Assembly: GCA_964016985.1 (NCBI GenBank)
Contig: OZ024836.1
Location: forward strand, 38,126,803 to 38,190,802
From: Anodontia alba
Lineage: Eukaryota; Mollusca; Bivalvia; Lucinida; Lucinidae
DNA length: 64,000 nt
Direction of reading: 5' to 3'
A program made the translations under genes and the position numbers. The number at the start of each line of letters is the position of its first letter. Position 1 is the first letter of the stretch. Shown here in pieces: positions 34,755-46,206 of this stretch. The notes under the pieces were generated by a model. It saw only the letters and a program-made list of their open reading frames with translations. It made no database searches and was not told the origin of the DNA.

Positions 34755-35105
34755 AGACGGGATGGTTATTGGCCAAATACTGCAAACTCATGTGATATCG
34801 AAGAACCAAACCGTGTTGATGAAACAAAGCTGGATAGCTATTGGCTAGAAACTGCAAATTCATATGGATATCGAACAACTTTAGGAAACTTTTGATGACT
34901 TGTTTGCTACAAGACCTATGTTAAACATTCTGTTAAAAAAGAAAACCTTGCAAAAGGGAATTAGGTTACGAGGGAATACCATAAATTACAAATTCTTGAG
35001 AATATCAATGAACTAAAGCAAACTTGTTATGCTTTGTTTGCTACAAGACCAATGTTGGGCATTCTCTTAAGAAAAGAAAGTATTGCAAAAGGGAATTTGA
35101 CAATA
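34755..35105. repeat. Two short local duplications
   Basis: GATGGTTATTGGCCAAATAC at 34759 recurs as GATAGCTATTGGCTAGAAAC near 34832. TTTGCTACAAGACCTATGTT near 34902 recurs as TTTGCTACAAGACCAATGTT near 35037. Both lie just upstream of the small secreted-protein-like frame at 35312. Confidence 0.5.
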
Positions 35106-35311
35106 ACGGAGACGGATAGTGGATATTCAATTTTGTGATTGTGCATGAGTATTATCTTAATATAATTTACATGATTACATGAACTCCTTTCTATTACTGG
35201 AAGAAATAGTTTGTGTGTAAAATCAATTAAGGAAAAAGACAAGGTTAGTACTCAAGATCAGCTTCTGTGAAACATTGGTACATGTGCATGTTCTTATAAT
35301 ATAACCGTACC

Positions 35312-35731
35312 ATGGAGGCACTGATAACGATAATTCCATCAGTCATGCTACTCTGGTTACTACAGGGCTCCGTGGATACATGTTTGATCAGCATGCCTCA
35401 TTCTCAGTTAAATAGGAAAAATAACATTATTTCAAGTATTGCAAATACAAGCTCTGGTTTAAGTAATAACCTTTCAACTACAAGTTCCACCAAAGGCGTT
35501 TCTGCCATATCGCTCCAAGATCGAATCAACTTAGAATCTCCCATTATCCCTAAAACTTTCAAACAAAAGACAATTTTTAGAAACCATACAATACCTCCCG
35601 TACAAGTAGAGACACCGCGGCAAACTGATGCTCCATCAGTTGTTTTACAGGGACTTCTGATACGATTCCAACCGCAGCTTGTCGAAAAGAAAGTTCTAGA
35701 AAAACAAAGAAAATCCCAAAATAAACAATAG
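35312..35731 (+). CDS. Signal-peptide ORF related to the receptor ectodomain relic
   Basis: A frame of 139 codons. The first 23 residues have signal-peptide form (a short start, then ITIIPSVMLLWLLQG). The rest is Ser/Thr-rich with N-S/T sequons. It contains DAPSVVLQGLLIR, which shares the nine residues APSVVLQGL with the relic at 31533-32365, and the underlying DNA is also similar. The C-terminus is Lys/Gln-rich (EKQRKSQNKQ), and no membrane helix follows. It is plausibly another broken or truncated paralogue of the receptor N-terminal region, or a small secreted protein. Sequence just after its stop (ACGGAGGATGATAA) recurs near 36730 and 36960. Expression is unknown. Confidence 0.4.
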   Translation: MEALITIIPSVMLLWLLQGSVDTCLISMPHSQLNRKNNIISSIANTSSGLSNNLSTTSSTKGVSAISLQDRINLESPIIPKTFKQKTIFRNHTIPPVQVETPRQTDAPSVVLQGLLIRFQPQLVEKKVLEKQRKSQNKQ

Positions 35732-35897
35732 CGGTATAAATCATGAACACGGAGGATGATAAGTGGTAACAAATGCAGAATAAACGTCAAAAAGATTGCC
35801 TTTGGAAATATAGAACACACTACAGATTAGAAAATGGGAGTCCCGATTTTATTGAGACTCTCCATAAGCAGTAACTCTTGTATTCTACTTTAATCTA

Positions 35898-36589
35898 CAG
35901 TTGAACCTCAGTAGCTCGAACACCGATAGCTATTTTACCATGGCTTATTCGAACTCGTTTTTAATCCCTACGGAATTCTTCCGATAGCTCCAGAAAACAA
36001 ATACAGTCGACTCTCGTTATCTCGAATTCCAAGGGACTCACTGAAACTTCGAGATATTCGTACGTCGACATATCAGAGTTGAGAGAATGAGGAAAACAAT
36101 AAATTGAACAACCACATTTAACAAATGAATATGTAATTTGACTCCTGAAGTTCGAAATATATATATAAAATAATGTAGAAAAGAGGAGAAATTGCTCCTT
36201 AGGAGCAATTTCTCCTCTTTTCCACATTATTTTGTTACCTGTTGTCATAGTTTCATGTTAAAACAGGGGCCAGATTTTCACATCGAGATAAGCTGTAATT
36301 CGAAATAAGCGATTTCGAGATAACGAGGTTCAACTGTATTTATGGAAATTTTCTTAAGCTATCACGAAATTGTTGGGTATTGTGTAGTAATTAGAATCGC
36401 TTCATCGAGACGACTCTAATGAGTATAGTCAAATACCATTATTGTATAGAAGATCGAAAAGGTTTTCCTAAATTATCGCCATTTGCTTCCGGACATGGCG
36501 CCATGATTGACCCTCGGTGGTTCGAACTACCCATATCTCTAACAAATTTCCATGGTCCCACAGATGTTCGCGCCATTGAAGTTCGACTG
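35898..36589 (+). mobile_element. MITE family B, copy 3, with nested family C
   Basis: The left end CAGTTGAACCTCAGTAGCTC and the right end GCCATTGAAGTTCGACTG belong to family B. At 36003/36337 the element is interrupted by a complete family C copy flanked by TA. The B sequence resumes exactly (AAACAAATA before, TTTATGGAAATTTTCTTA after). The core palindrome is degraded (AGAATCGCTTCATCGAGACG). Confidence 0.85.
36004..36336 (+). mobile_element. Tigger/pogo-like MITE family C, nested copy
   Basis: Starts CAGTCGACTCTCGTTATCTC and ends GATAACGAGGTTCAACTG, with TA at both borders. The internal hairpin is AGGAGAAATTGCTCC / GGAGCAATTTCTCCT. It is younger than the family B copy that contains it. Confidence 0.85.
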
Positions 36590-36619
36590 TATTTATACTG
36601 AATTGTGATTGGCCCGAAA

Positions 36620-36865
36620 GGGTTTCTATCGGGCCGATAACGGTCCAGTATAGATTTAATGGAGAATAGTAGCAAGGAAAACAAGAAAAATCTTAAAGTA
36701 AACAACACCTAAAGATAAAAATCATAAAACGGAAGAGGATAACTGGCAGCAAATGAACCCAAGTACCATCCTACTTTAATCTATACTGGACCGTTATCGG
36801 CCCGACAGGATTCGACTTAAATACATACAGGATTTTTATCGGCTCAATAGGAATCCATCCTGTCG
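36620..36865. repeat. Inverted GGCCGATAACGG segments
   Basis: ATCGGGCCGATAACGGTCCA near 36630 is inverted as TGGACCGTTATCGGCCCGAC near 36785. The enclosed sequence repeats the GGAAAACAAGAAAAATC word seen at 35700 and 36913. Confidence 0.6.
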
Positions 36866-36989
36866 GGTCGATGAAGATCCTATATATATGTATGTATGAA
36901 GGATGCAAGCTAGGAAAACAAGAAAAATCCCAACTGTGCATAGTGATATAAGTCATAAGACGGAGGATGATGCTGAAGCAGACAGCAAA

Positions 36990-37217
36990 GTGGACAGCAC
37001 ACACAACTAAACTTAAGACAGAATTTAAGGACTCCATATTCCTCAAAAATAGACAGTTTATTATCCAAGAAAGGTTTAATAAATTGATATATGGTATTAA
37101 TACAACCATGTGGCACCGGACAGCTTGTAAAAGTCCAGTAAGTCTCTCGTTCTTGAAATGAAATGATTTTTGAATCGTATCACCCAGTTGATGTTGCCAA
37201 CATGAAAATATGATATG

Positions 37218-37257
<40 letters not shown>

Positions 37258-37420
37258 TTCATTTTTTGATTCAGTTCAAACACGAGAGACTAAATGAAAT
37301 TCTACAGGCTGTCATCAGGTGATCGTATTAATACTATATATAAGTTTATTAAACCTTTCTTGGATAAAAAAAAAAATGTCTATTGTTGAGAAATATGGAG
37401 CCTTTAATAGGAAGCGAGGG
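36990..37420. repeat. Inverted repeat around a poly-A tract
   Basis: CCATATTCCTCAAAAATAGAC (36-arm, near 37032) is inverted as GTCTATTGTTGAGAAATATGG near 37378, with TTATCCAAGAAAGGTTTAAT / TTAAACCTTTCTTGGATAA inside it. The centre is an A run at 37221-37253. A fragment of the same unit is at about 46145-46260. The mirrored frames on each strand are artefacts. Confidence 0.6.
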
Positions 37421-37534
37421 CCACAACGCCTCACAATGAACAAACAACATAAGAATCACACACTTAGAATTGTCCTGTCTATTTCTTCAGTTCTTCTGAG
37501 TCCCCAAGAACACGAAGTGTAAGATATTAACGTC

Positions 37535-37681
37535 GATGCAACGTTAATGCAAAGTTGTATAAATGTCATGTGCTCATTGGTGTTGCATCGATGCTACTGC
37601 GATATTGTATAAACATCATGTGCTCACTGACGTTGCATCGACGTTACTGCGACGCTTTATAAATCTCATGTGCCCGCTGGG
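37535..37681. repeat. 50-bp tandem repeat, three units
   Basis: TGCATCGATGCTACTGCGAT at 37584 repeats as TGCATCGACGTTACTGCGAC at 37634, exactly 50 bp later. A third, more diverged unit precedes them. It is non-coding. Confidence 0.8.
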
Positions 37682-37870
37682 ACAGTTAGACTATCTATAA
37701 TAAGGAAAATTAAAGTGAACTGTATTGTAAAATTAAGATTGTGTTATCTTCTGATTATTGATTTTGTTGTACAGTAGTAACATAACGTTAACAAGTATGT
37801 GTAATGACTAGCCCCTTGTTCTCCTATATCATATAGTGAAAACGGGGATATGCAGGGCTCTATATTATTC

Positions 37871-38137
37871 CATTACGAAAATAAGCCTATTCAAATATAC
37901 TGAAAATTTTACCACCAAAAAATGAAATTTTTCAGATAAAAATAGTGATATTTCTGCTCAAAACATAGATTGTGGGTACTCGTTAGAACCGCCTCGACGA
38001 GGCGGTTCTAACGAGGACCCATAATCTATGTTTTGAGCAAAAATAAGAAAAATAATGTATACTCCTGTAAACCCCAGTTTACTATATAAAAGTGGGGTTT
38101 AAGGGAGTCAACATTATATAGGCATGCTTTCGTGATG
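37871..38137 (+). mobile_element. MITE family A, copy 2
   Basis: Begins CATTACGAAAATAAGCCTAT and ends GGCATGCTTTCGTGATG. The core palindrome is GAACCGCCTCGACGAGGCGGTTC (about 37985-38010), flanked by inverted CATAGATTGTGGGTAC words. Confidence 0.85.
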
Positions 38138-38659
38138 GGTGAAGTTTTGGTGAATTTTCAGAATCTTGCAGTTTTCTTTTTTAATTCCACTTCAAGTTTA
38201 TGTTTTATTTCTAATATTTTGTTTCACACAATAAATATGTATAAATATGATTTATAATCGAAACAAGAGCATTGTCTTTGCATGATGTAAGCCACAACGT
38301 CAAAAAAGTACCTTCGAACATGTGCAGCCGGCAAAGATTCAGATCAGCCATCGCATTCGCACAGTCTGAAGTATTGTTGACAGCGCATTTAATCCTCAAC
38401 TCAAGCAAACAAAATCTCAGATCATCTTCATCCTGAAAAACACCCTTAAGTCCCTTCCCTTACAGGGAAACAAATCTAAAGAGTTAAATTGCACGGCCCG
38501 TCAATGTTGGGCGATAAGGCCAATGTTTGTTAGTACTCTATAATCAAGCCGACTTTGTATCAGTTTTGAAGAAACATCTAGCTATTGGTCAATTCTTTAG
38601 GACTCGATTTTGATTGGTCAAATTGTTCACTGGTGTTTCGTTAAAGTGGATCGCTATTT

Positions 38660-38712
38660 CATAAAGTTAAGCAACGGAGATCGCGGTTAGTAGCTGGATG
38701 GGTGACCACGGC
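38660..38712 (+). pseudogene. 5S-rRNA-like fragment (internal control region)
   Basis: AAGTTAAGCAAC, then GCGGTTAGTAGCTGGATGGG and TGACCAC, correspond in order and spacing to the A-box, intermediate element and C-box region of eukaryotic 5S rRNA genes. The 5' third is absent and the 3' part diverges. A T-rich run follows at 38759-38780. It is either a 5S pseudogene or the head of a 5S-derived SINE; I cannot tell which from one copy. Confidence 0.6.
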
Positions 38713-38799
38713 GCCGGACTTCGTGGAAGACGCAAACGCATAGGCACTCGACGGATTTCTTTTTTCTTTTTTTTTTTTTTTACAGATTATGAGATCGAT

Positions 38800-40500
38800 T
38801 GCGAAATTTTTAATTCGATCGGTTCCGAAATAACAAAGACGTAAAACATCATATACCTATAGTGTTTTATTGTCTGTGGGAGTGACATTTTGCAAATAAC
38901 TTATTTCATAACCGATCGACTTGAAATTTGATAGAAAGGTAATGACAGGCTAACATTATATAATATGTAAAAAAAAAAAACAATCACAGATATACAGTCG
39001 AGTGCCTGTGGACAAACGCTACAGAAAGGCTATACGGGCCGTGCATAGCTGCAACAGCTGTTATCTTATTTATTAAGTGAGCCATATCCACCTCAGGTAA
39101 TCGGACAGCTAGACCTGATCAAACTGTGTAGGCCCAGCCAAACTAGGAGCAGTTTGATCATGGCCTAAACTGTTTCCCATTCCGTCGCAACATTTTACCC
39201 ATTGTAGAGTGGAGACGCCTAAAAGGGTAGCTGGCAAACAGTGCAGACCCAGATCAGACACCGCAGATCGCGGCGTCTGATCAGGGTATCCACTGTTTGC
39301 TAATAGTTCAGCCATTCTTCTCTAGGAATATCTAAATTTCGTAGCCCAACGTACTTAAATTGAAATTGGACTCTTCCAATATATAGTGTGGGGAAGTCTA
39401 TTCAGTCTACAATGGGTCAAACACCATGCATTGTGGCCAAGCGGACTTCTTCAAATTTTAGGACAGATATGGTATAAGATGTGTCCGAATGCGTACCATT
39501 TATCGTCTTCTGACGACTTCATGCTATAACTATATTATGTTTTATGGCAAACCACTAAAAGACTGACGTCCATTACATCATAAAAATATAACGAATAATT
39601 ATCAAGGTTAAAGCGTTAATATAAGCACTATTGTAGCAGACGATACTCTACTTTTATTAGTATCATTTACGCCGGGGGCCCGGCGTATCTATTTAAGGTT
39701 GTTTTTGTAAAATGTGTATGCATTTGGAGAACATCGGTTTTCTTCCAGTTTTATGGGGTTCTTAGTGGGGTTATATATAACTATTCAGCCCCCACTTTTT
39801 TATTATTCAAAGTCACACTTTTGCAGCAGAGAACTGTGCTATTGGTAACATAGTGAAATAAAAAAAATGGGAAGTACTGTGTAGAACGAATGTAGTAGTG
39901 TGGGTTTTGCTCATTTAAAAGAGAAATGAGCAGTTTTCCCGTAGGAACCCCATTTTGACCATTCGACCTGAAATGAGCTTGTTGCTTACAATATTCGTAC
40001 ACGTTTGAATTTTTTTCATTTCGTTTTTTTCGTCGTACTACGAAGAAGAAACAAAAGATATTTTTCTTTGTTTACGATTGGGAATATGCATTCTCAAATC
40101 GAACGGATTATAAGCTGGTTTAATAATACAGTTTAATTTGATATTCAAACATTGCAAAATTTGGGCCGAAAGAAAACGTTATGAGTGGATAAAAGAACGA
40201 AACACTGCTACATAGATTATTTCGGATATAGTATGTTCGGCCTAGGCTATGGATGGCGACATGTAATTATGTATGCGGGCGAGAAAACAGACGATCATAG
40301 TTGATTTTTTTTACATAGCTCTGATAACGTCTATAATGTTTTTTTATCGTTGAGTATTGCGATAATTTATATAATTACAACCTTTCATAAATTATAACAT
40401 TTTTTTTCACTATACTACGATCTACGGGGAGCTAAGTAATGCATGACAGATTTAGTTTCCCGGCGTATTGATGCTTTGCATCAATGTTTTCTTGTTTGTT
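38800..40500. other. Intergenic; hairpins only
   Basis: No gene is supported. It holds two P1-type palindromes (about 39108-39180 and 39234-39303), a short GC-rich hairpin at 39671-39687 (ACGCCGGGGGCCCGGCGT) and AT-rich sequence. Confidence 0.5.
39234..39303. repeat. P1 palindrome copy
   Basis: GCAAACAGTGCAGACCCAGA pairs with GGGTATCCACTGTTTGC around GCAGATCGCGGC. A variant hairpin with a different centre lies about 60 bp to its left. Confidence 0.7.
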
Positions 40501-40504
40501 TGTT

Positions 40505-40710
40505 TGATTTGGGCTGAACGTCGCTTTCAGCAAACTTTCAGTCATATCTCGACGGTGTCTGGATGTGGCAAGGAGTCGAATGCTCACTTTTATAGTACTG
40601 CCTCTGTGAAATACCACGCCCCAGACACTTTGACATGATATTCCACCCAGTCACATTATACTGACACTGAGCTGACCAGTTCTAGCTCTACTTTCTAAAT
40701 GCTGAGCGCC
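40505..40710 (-). mobile_element. tRNA-derived SINE family 2, head-less copy
   Basis: The body matches 29202-29400 (TGGATGTGGCAAGGAGTCGA, GATATTCCACCCAGTCACAT, CTGACCAGTTCTAGCTCTAC). It stops at GAGCGCC, before the tRNA-like head. With the Pol III promoter missing it cannot be an active source copy. Confidence 0.75.
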
Positions 40711-41474
40711 TGCATCTCTTTAACATGTTCATAGATAACTAATATTGTTTTTGGGTATTTCGTGTAATAACAATATTTAGACAAGTGTCTACACAAGTAT
40801 TTCCTGGAATCACTGACTGTTTCAGCCTATCAAGTTATCGTGTAAATATAATTGTTCCGTTCTCTATGAACATCCAGTTTGATCCAATCAATGTTTTTAA
40901 AAACATTCCGAAATTGATCGAGTCACTGATGTGATAGTTTACTGTCATATCTTTTCTTGTTCCTGAGAAAGTTAAACTTGGCATTTCTTCGAAATCATTC
41001 ACGTGAAATGTCAAGCCTTATTTACTCTAAGAAATACAAAAACATATAAATAAATAAAATGTCGTGTAGTTAAGGGTTAAGACAAAAATACAGTACATAA
41101 TAAAATTAAAGATGAACAGTGTGTGAGTTACAGTGTACTGAAGCGAATGGAAGGAAGATACCGTAGTAAATAAAACTGATTGTGTTTCTTTCATTAAATA
41201 TCTATTTTTCACAATTATACTCAGATAATCCTAGCGAGCGATATGAAATTGGCTGTTTATAACCAACCCTTAAAGTGCCAAGCAAACTTGTAGCAGACAA
41301 TAGCCTATTCTTTAATTATTCAAATAAAATGAGGCTTCACATTTATGCAGCACTTCTGGTTGGCACCTTAAGGATAAGACTAGAGATTGCAACGTTATGC
41401 CTTGTCGGCGCGTCGAAACGGTGATGCTTGGAAATTGTGGATTTGTTGGGCACAAAATCCGATCAGGGACTTCA

Positions 41475-41532
41475 CCGTCTTGTTCTCCTGGAACCGTCTT
41501 GTTCTCCTGGAACTGTCTTGTTCTCCTGGAAA
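41475..41532. repeat. 19-bp tandem repeat, three units
   Basis: CCGTCTTGTTCTCCTGGAA is repeated three times with minor changes. Confidence 0.85.
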
Positions 41533-41678
41533 CGTATGTCAGTTGACTATACTGGTGTAAAATGAAGTCTCAGATCTGGCTGCGCATACAATTTTGCCGC
41601 AAAATAGTGTGTTGTAATTTATCTTTTCATAACGACTGGCAGTCTTTTGTTTACTTATCCCAAGCATTAAGCATTGCC

Positions 41679-41957
41679 CATTACGAAAACACGCCTATTC
41701 AAATATATAGAAAATTTCACCTCCAAAAACTGAAAATTTTCAGATAAAAAACTCTGATATTTTTCATATTTCTGCTCAAAACATAGATTGTGGGTACTCG
41801 TTAGAACCGCCTCGGTGAGGCGGTTCTAACGAGTACCCATAATCTATGTTTTTGAGCAGAAATAAAAAAAATAATGTATATCCCTGTAAACCCCAGTTTT
41901 ACTATATAAAAGTGGGGTTTAAGGGGGTCAAAATTATATAGGCATGTTTTCGTGATG
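41679..41957 (+). mobile_element. MITE family A, copy 3
   Basis: Begins CATTACGAAAACACGCCTAT and ends GGCATGTTTTCGTGATG. Core GAACCGCCTCGGTGAGGCGGTTC. It lies head to head with copy 4, only 64 bp away. Confidence 0.87.
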
Positions 41958-42021
41958 CAAAAATTCCGTCTAAATTTATAGACAGTCATCATAGAAGTCG
42001 GGTTCCGACAGACTTCCGTGC

Positions 42022-42306
42022 CATCACGGAAACATGCCTATATAATGTTGACCCCCTTAAACCCCACTTTTATATAGTAAAACTGGGGTTTACAAGGGTA
42101 TACATTATTTTTCTTAGTTCAGCTCAAAAACATAGAACATAGATTGTGGGTACTCGTTAGAACCGCCTCGCCGAGGCGGTTCTAACGAGTATCCACAAAC
42201 TATGTTTTGAGCAGAAATATGAAAAATATCAGAATGTTTGTCTGAAAATCTTCATTTTTTGGTGGTAAAATTTTCAGTATATTTGAATAGGCTTGTTTTC
42301 ATAATG
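42022..42306 (-). mobile_element. MITE family A, copy 4 (inverted)
   Basis: Begins CATCACGGAAACATGCCTAT and ends GGCTTGTTTTCATAATG, reversed relative to copies 1-3. Core GAACCGCCTCGCCGAGGCGGTTC. Confidence 0.87.
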
Positions 42307-42613
42307 CGGAAGTGTTATCAAACATGCGTTGTATTTTGAAAATTTGGAAATTAATTTAGAATGACGGAAATGAAATCTTATACCGGTACTCCTGTTTAAG
42401 ACGCGTAGCGCTTAAAAGTTCTTTTTCCATCATTAAAGTCACTGACTTGAGCAGTTGCTCTTAGACTAGCAAAATCAATAAGCTACGAACTATATTTTAC
42501 AATACAAGATGTATATTTTACAATACAAGATGTAGCACGAAGCGCTTAGCCATTCTAAATAGGAAAATTTAACATATCAAAATCAAAGTCATTCCGTTAG
42601 TCATAAATCTTAG

Positions 42614-42902
42614 CATCACGAAAACATGTCTATATAATTTTGACCCCCTTAACCACCACTTTTATATATTAAAACTGAGGTTTACAGGGGTATCCGTCCA
42701 TTATTATTTTTTTCTTATTTCTGTTCAAAACATAGATTGTGGGTATTCGTTAGAACCGCCTCGTCGATGCGGTTCTGACGGGTACTCACAATCTATGTTT
42801 ATAGCAGAAATATATAAAAATATCAGAATATTTAATCTGAAAATTTTCATTTTTTTGATGGTAAAATTGTCAGTATATTTGAATAGGCATGTTTTCGTAA
42901 TG
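42614..42902 (-). mobile_element. MITE family A, copy 5 (inverted)
   Basis: Begins CATCACGAAAACATGTCTAT and ends GGCATGTTTTCGTAATG. The core palindrome has drifted (GAACCGCCTCGTCGATGCGG). This is the third family A copy within 1.25 kb. Confidence 0.85.
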
Positions 42903-43363
42903 GTAGAATATATTGGTGCACCGTTGATGTAACATTGAAACATGAGCTGTAATGTCAGAAAACTTACTTTCAGATATGTGTGCCCAGCAAAAATGAAAAA
43001 AAAAAAAAAAAAAAAAAAAGAAAAAAAATATCATCATGTTCTGACATCAGTATCACGAAACTCTAAAAATTCACTGATTTGGATGCAGAATTGTGAAAAC
43101 AGCAAAAATGACATTTTTCGACCGGTCAGCGGTCATAAAAAAATTCATTTATTTTTTTTTAATTTTTGGAAACCATTTTAAAATGAAGAACATCATCATA
43201 TTCTGACATCAGGATAACTAAAATCTAAAAAAATCAGGGAAGGTGTCCTAATAATTTTGGTATCATCCCTGTAAGGCAGTTTAATCTGAAATACTGTTTT
43301 CCGTTTAGATTTGTAATAACAGATATCACATTGTTAAGTTTCTAGTGTGTATCATTGTACAGA

Positions 43364-43673
43364 GCCGGTCTCAGTGTCTCAGTTGGATGCGCTCCGACCG
43401 GTGATCAGGAGGTCCCTGGTTCGATCCTCGCCGGGCCCGACAGCACTCTTTCATGGAGATTAATTATGAAATATTTTCTATGGTGTTTCTCTCCCTTACG
43501 CTGATTCAAGAAGAGCAGTTGTCAGTTTCTGACGAAAGAATGTGCACAAGTACTGGTTAACCGCTTAGAGGACTAAGCCTGCCCAGGAAAAAGTGTGGTT
43601 AGGTAAACTGACCGCGCTCGACATGACCCTAATGAGTTGACTGGGCCGTAAAACCTCAACACAAACAAACAAA
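43364..43673 (+). mobile_element. tRNA-derived SINE family 1, copy c (full)
   Basis: The head GCCGGTCTCAGTGTCTCAGT carries an A-box-like segment. The B box is GGTTCGATCC at about 43419-43428. The body contains AACCGCTTAGAGGACTAAGC and AAACTGACCGCGCTCGACAT. The tail is CAACACAAACAAACAAA. Length about 310 bp. Confidence 0.82.
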
Positions 43674-43692
43674 TTATTGAAGAGCTTTGGAT

Positions 43693-43783
43693 CCTTGGCT
43701 ACACACAATGTGCTCTGTGAAGACTCTGATCAGTCTGTGCGCGGATGCGCATGCTGATCAGTGTCTTCGTTGTGTGCACATGC
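43693..43783. repeat. Family J foldback
   Basis: CACACAATGTGCTCTGTGAAGACTCTGATCAG-type left arm (about 43703-43734) is inverted to the right as CTGATCAGTGTCTTCGTTGT and GTGCACATG. It is compact, with a short loop. Confidence 0.6.
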
Positions 43784-44119
43784 AGTGCTGTAGGAAATGC
43801 TGTTACCAGGCTCATATACTTTCCATACTGTAATACTTGAGACTAGGCAGTTGTTTGAACCAAATAGAATAATTGTTACAAATCGAAAAAAAAACAAAAA
43901 AAAACAAAAAAAAAAAACAAAAAAACAAAAAAAACAAAAAAAAAAAAAAAAAACAAAAAAAAAAAAAAAAAAAAAAAACAACAACAAAAAACAAACACGC
44001 AAAAGCAAATACAATTTGTCATGTCACTCGGGTGAAGAAATCATGGTTAGTGAATATGTTAATCAATAATGAAGAAATGATTATGCTCACTGATAGATAC
44101 TAACACAGGTCTCATACTA

Positions 44120-44463
44120 CAGTGAACTCCCGTTACAACGACAGCATTTGTTCCCAAAGATGTTGCCATTAAAACGAATTTGCTGTTGTACAGAATACTG
44201 AATGAGCAGATTGATATGTAATAAAGGTCTTGTTTTGTTCTTATTTCCCCATAGAACGTATGTTTTGGATATTTGTTAGAATCGCCTCAGTGAGGCGATT
44301 CAAACAAATATCCAAAACATATGCTACTTGAAGTTTTAATGCAATATTTTTACATAATGTCTCATTAACTGTTACCTCTTGAGAGAAGGTTCCGTGATAT
44401 TCAAATTGTCGTTTTAACGAATTTTGTCGTTGTATCGAGTGTCGGTATAAAGAGGGGTGACTG
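44120..44463 (+). mobile_element. MITE family D, complete copy
   Basis: Starts CAGTGAACTCCCGTTACAAC and ends GTATAAAGAGGGGTGACTG with TA flanks, again a CAGT-type, Tigger-like end. The core palindrome is GAATCGCCTCAGTGAGGCGATTC, with GGATATTTGTTA / AAACAAATATCC shoulders. It is non-coding. Confidence 0.82.
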
Positions 44464-44469
44464 TACTTA

Positions 44470-46030
44470 AAATAGGTTCTAACATGTGATCTTATTTTCA
44501 TTTCATACTGTTTTTTTTTTATTATTTATCACATTCAGGCCATGTCGATATCACCAGCAGGAACATGCTCAGAAACAGAAGCATTACGTGTGATCACTTT
44601 TACATAGAGTAACTCGGCTATTTGTCTAATTTCAAATACGTATATACTTATGCAATAAAACAGAGTGAACATTCAAGAAAAGAGGACATAACCTAACCAT
44701 CTTTGACATACGAATAGAAATGCCGTAACGATCCTGTAAAAAAAACAAAACAAATCAAAACACAAAGGCATTTTGGTAACAAAGTTGCACCAAAGGCATG
44801 CAGCAAAAATGTGAGAAAAACGGCAATATTTGTAACAAAACTTGTCACCTGCACCAAAAGTAAAACTGCGCACCAAAAGCTACTTTGATGCATTATGCCT
44901 TTGGTGCTGTAACACACACGCACGCATACACGCGCGCACGCTCATGCAACATACATACGCAGGAAAGGTCATAGCTACGGAAAACAGCAATCAGCCACCA
45001 GGGTACCGAGTAAGGATTTAACCCATTTTTTATTGCATAAACAGCAGCGTCGCACGTTATTAACAGCCGTGCATTAACCGGCGAAAAGCCGTGTATTAAC
45101 TGGCGAAAAGCCGTGTATTAACAAGGCAATTCACGCGTTGTTAATGCACGGTTACGCAACTTTCAACATGCTTGTACCGGGGCCACAGATTTGCTGCGGT
45201 AACGAGATGTGTACTGCCCGGCCTTAGAACGAGCATAGTCCGTGGTAATTGCGTTCGCGAGACATCGGTGAAAAGGCGAAACAAAATGCAAGAAATAACG
45301 CGAAATGTAGCAAATGTTTTCAGTTTTAATGCAATAATAGCGATCGAACATGGTTTTTCAATGCATTAACATTCGCCAGATCCCGAGGGAGGTGTTGAAA
45401 ACCGAGGCATGAAAAACCTTGTTTGATCCATGAAAAACCTTTTTTGTTTGATCCCTATAATACCGAATGGGCTCTTCTACATTAAGGTCAGTCTTATCAC
45501 TGATAAGAGACTGGGTACAATAAAACCTGGAATACTGCCAATAAAAGATAAACAGGTAGAGGCTAAATAGGGGAAATTTAATATTGGGGAATTAAAGAGA
45601 CATTTATCTGTTTCATAGGCAATCTCTGAGTAGAGAGTCACATCAGCCTGCATATCCGATCAGAAGACTGAGCAGACAACGGATGTGCAGACTGATCGAG
45701 TCTTCATTGGGCACACCTCACTATTTTGTTGGATGTGCTCTGCATTATTACTCTTCATTATTAAACACGAAACATGAATTGTCCAGTGGACATTTTACGA
45801 CTTTCATAATAATAGTAATAGTTCGTCTGTCATTACTGACAATGACCAATCTTAATCACATGCGAAAAATGCTACTGTTTGTGTGTCTTGCCTTTGGATT
45901 GATCACTTTCCTTATACTTTTATAATCCACTGTGGAATAAAACCGAACTCGAATTATGCACAATTTCATTTATTGAGATACTGTTTTGCACTAATGACAA
46001 GCATAAAAACTGGAACACAACGATTTATAC
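44470..46030. other. Intergenic, no gene supported
   Basis: Contains a short direct repeat, CGGCGAAAAGCCGTGTATTA (about 45079-45120), where TTAAC and CGTG words recur with TTAACGCGT-like symmetry. A foldback of the J type lies at about 45650-45720. Confidence 0.45.
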
Positions 46031-46174
46031 AAAATGTGCGCCCAGTGAAGACTTAGATAAGCCTGAAGAACATATGCAGGCAAATCTAAGTCTTGGCTGT
46101 GCACGCATGTAACATACATGAACTGCTGTGTTCGGGCTCCAAAGGAATGAAGACTAAATCCGTTCTAGAACTCT

Positions 46175-46206
<32 letters not shown>

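Noticed and set aside
36771..37522. Mirrored frames on both strands containing a shared LLNLSWI motif
   Set aside because: They come from the two arms of the inverted repeat around the poly-A tract at 37221-37253.
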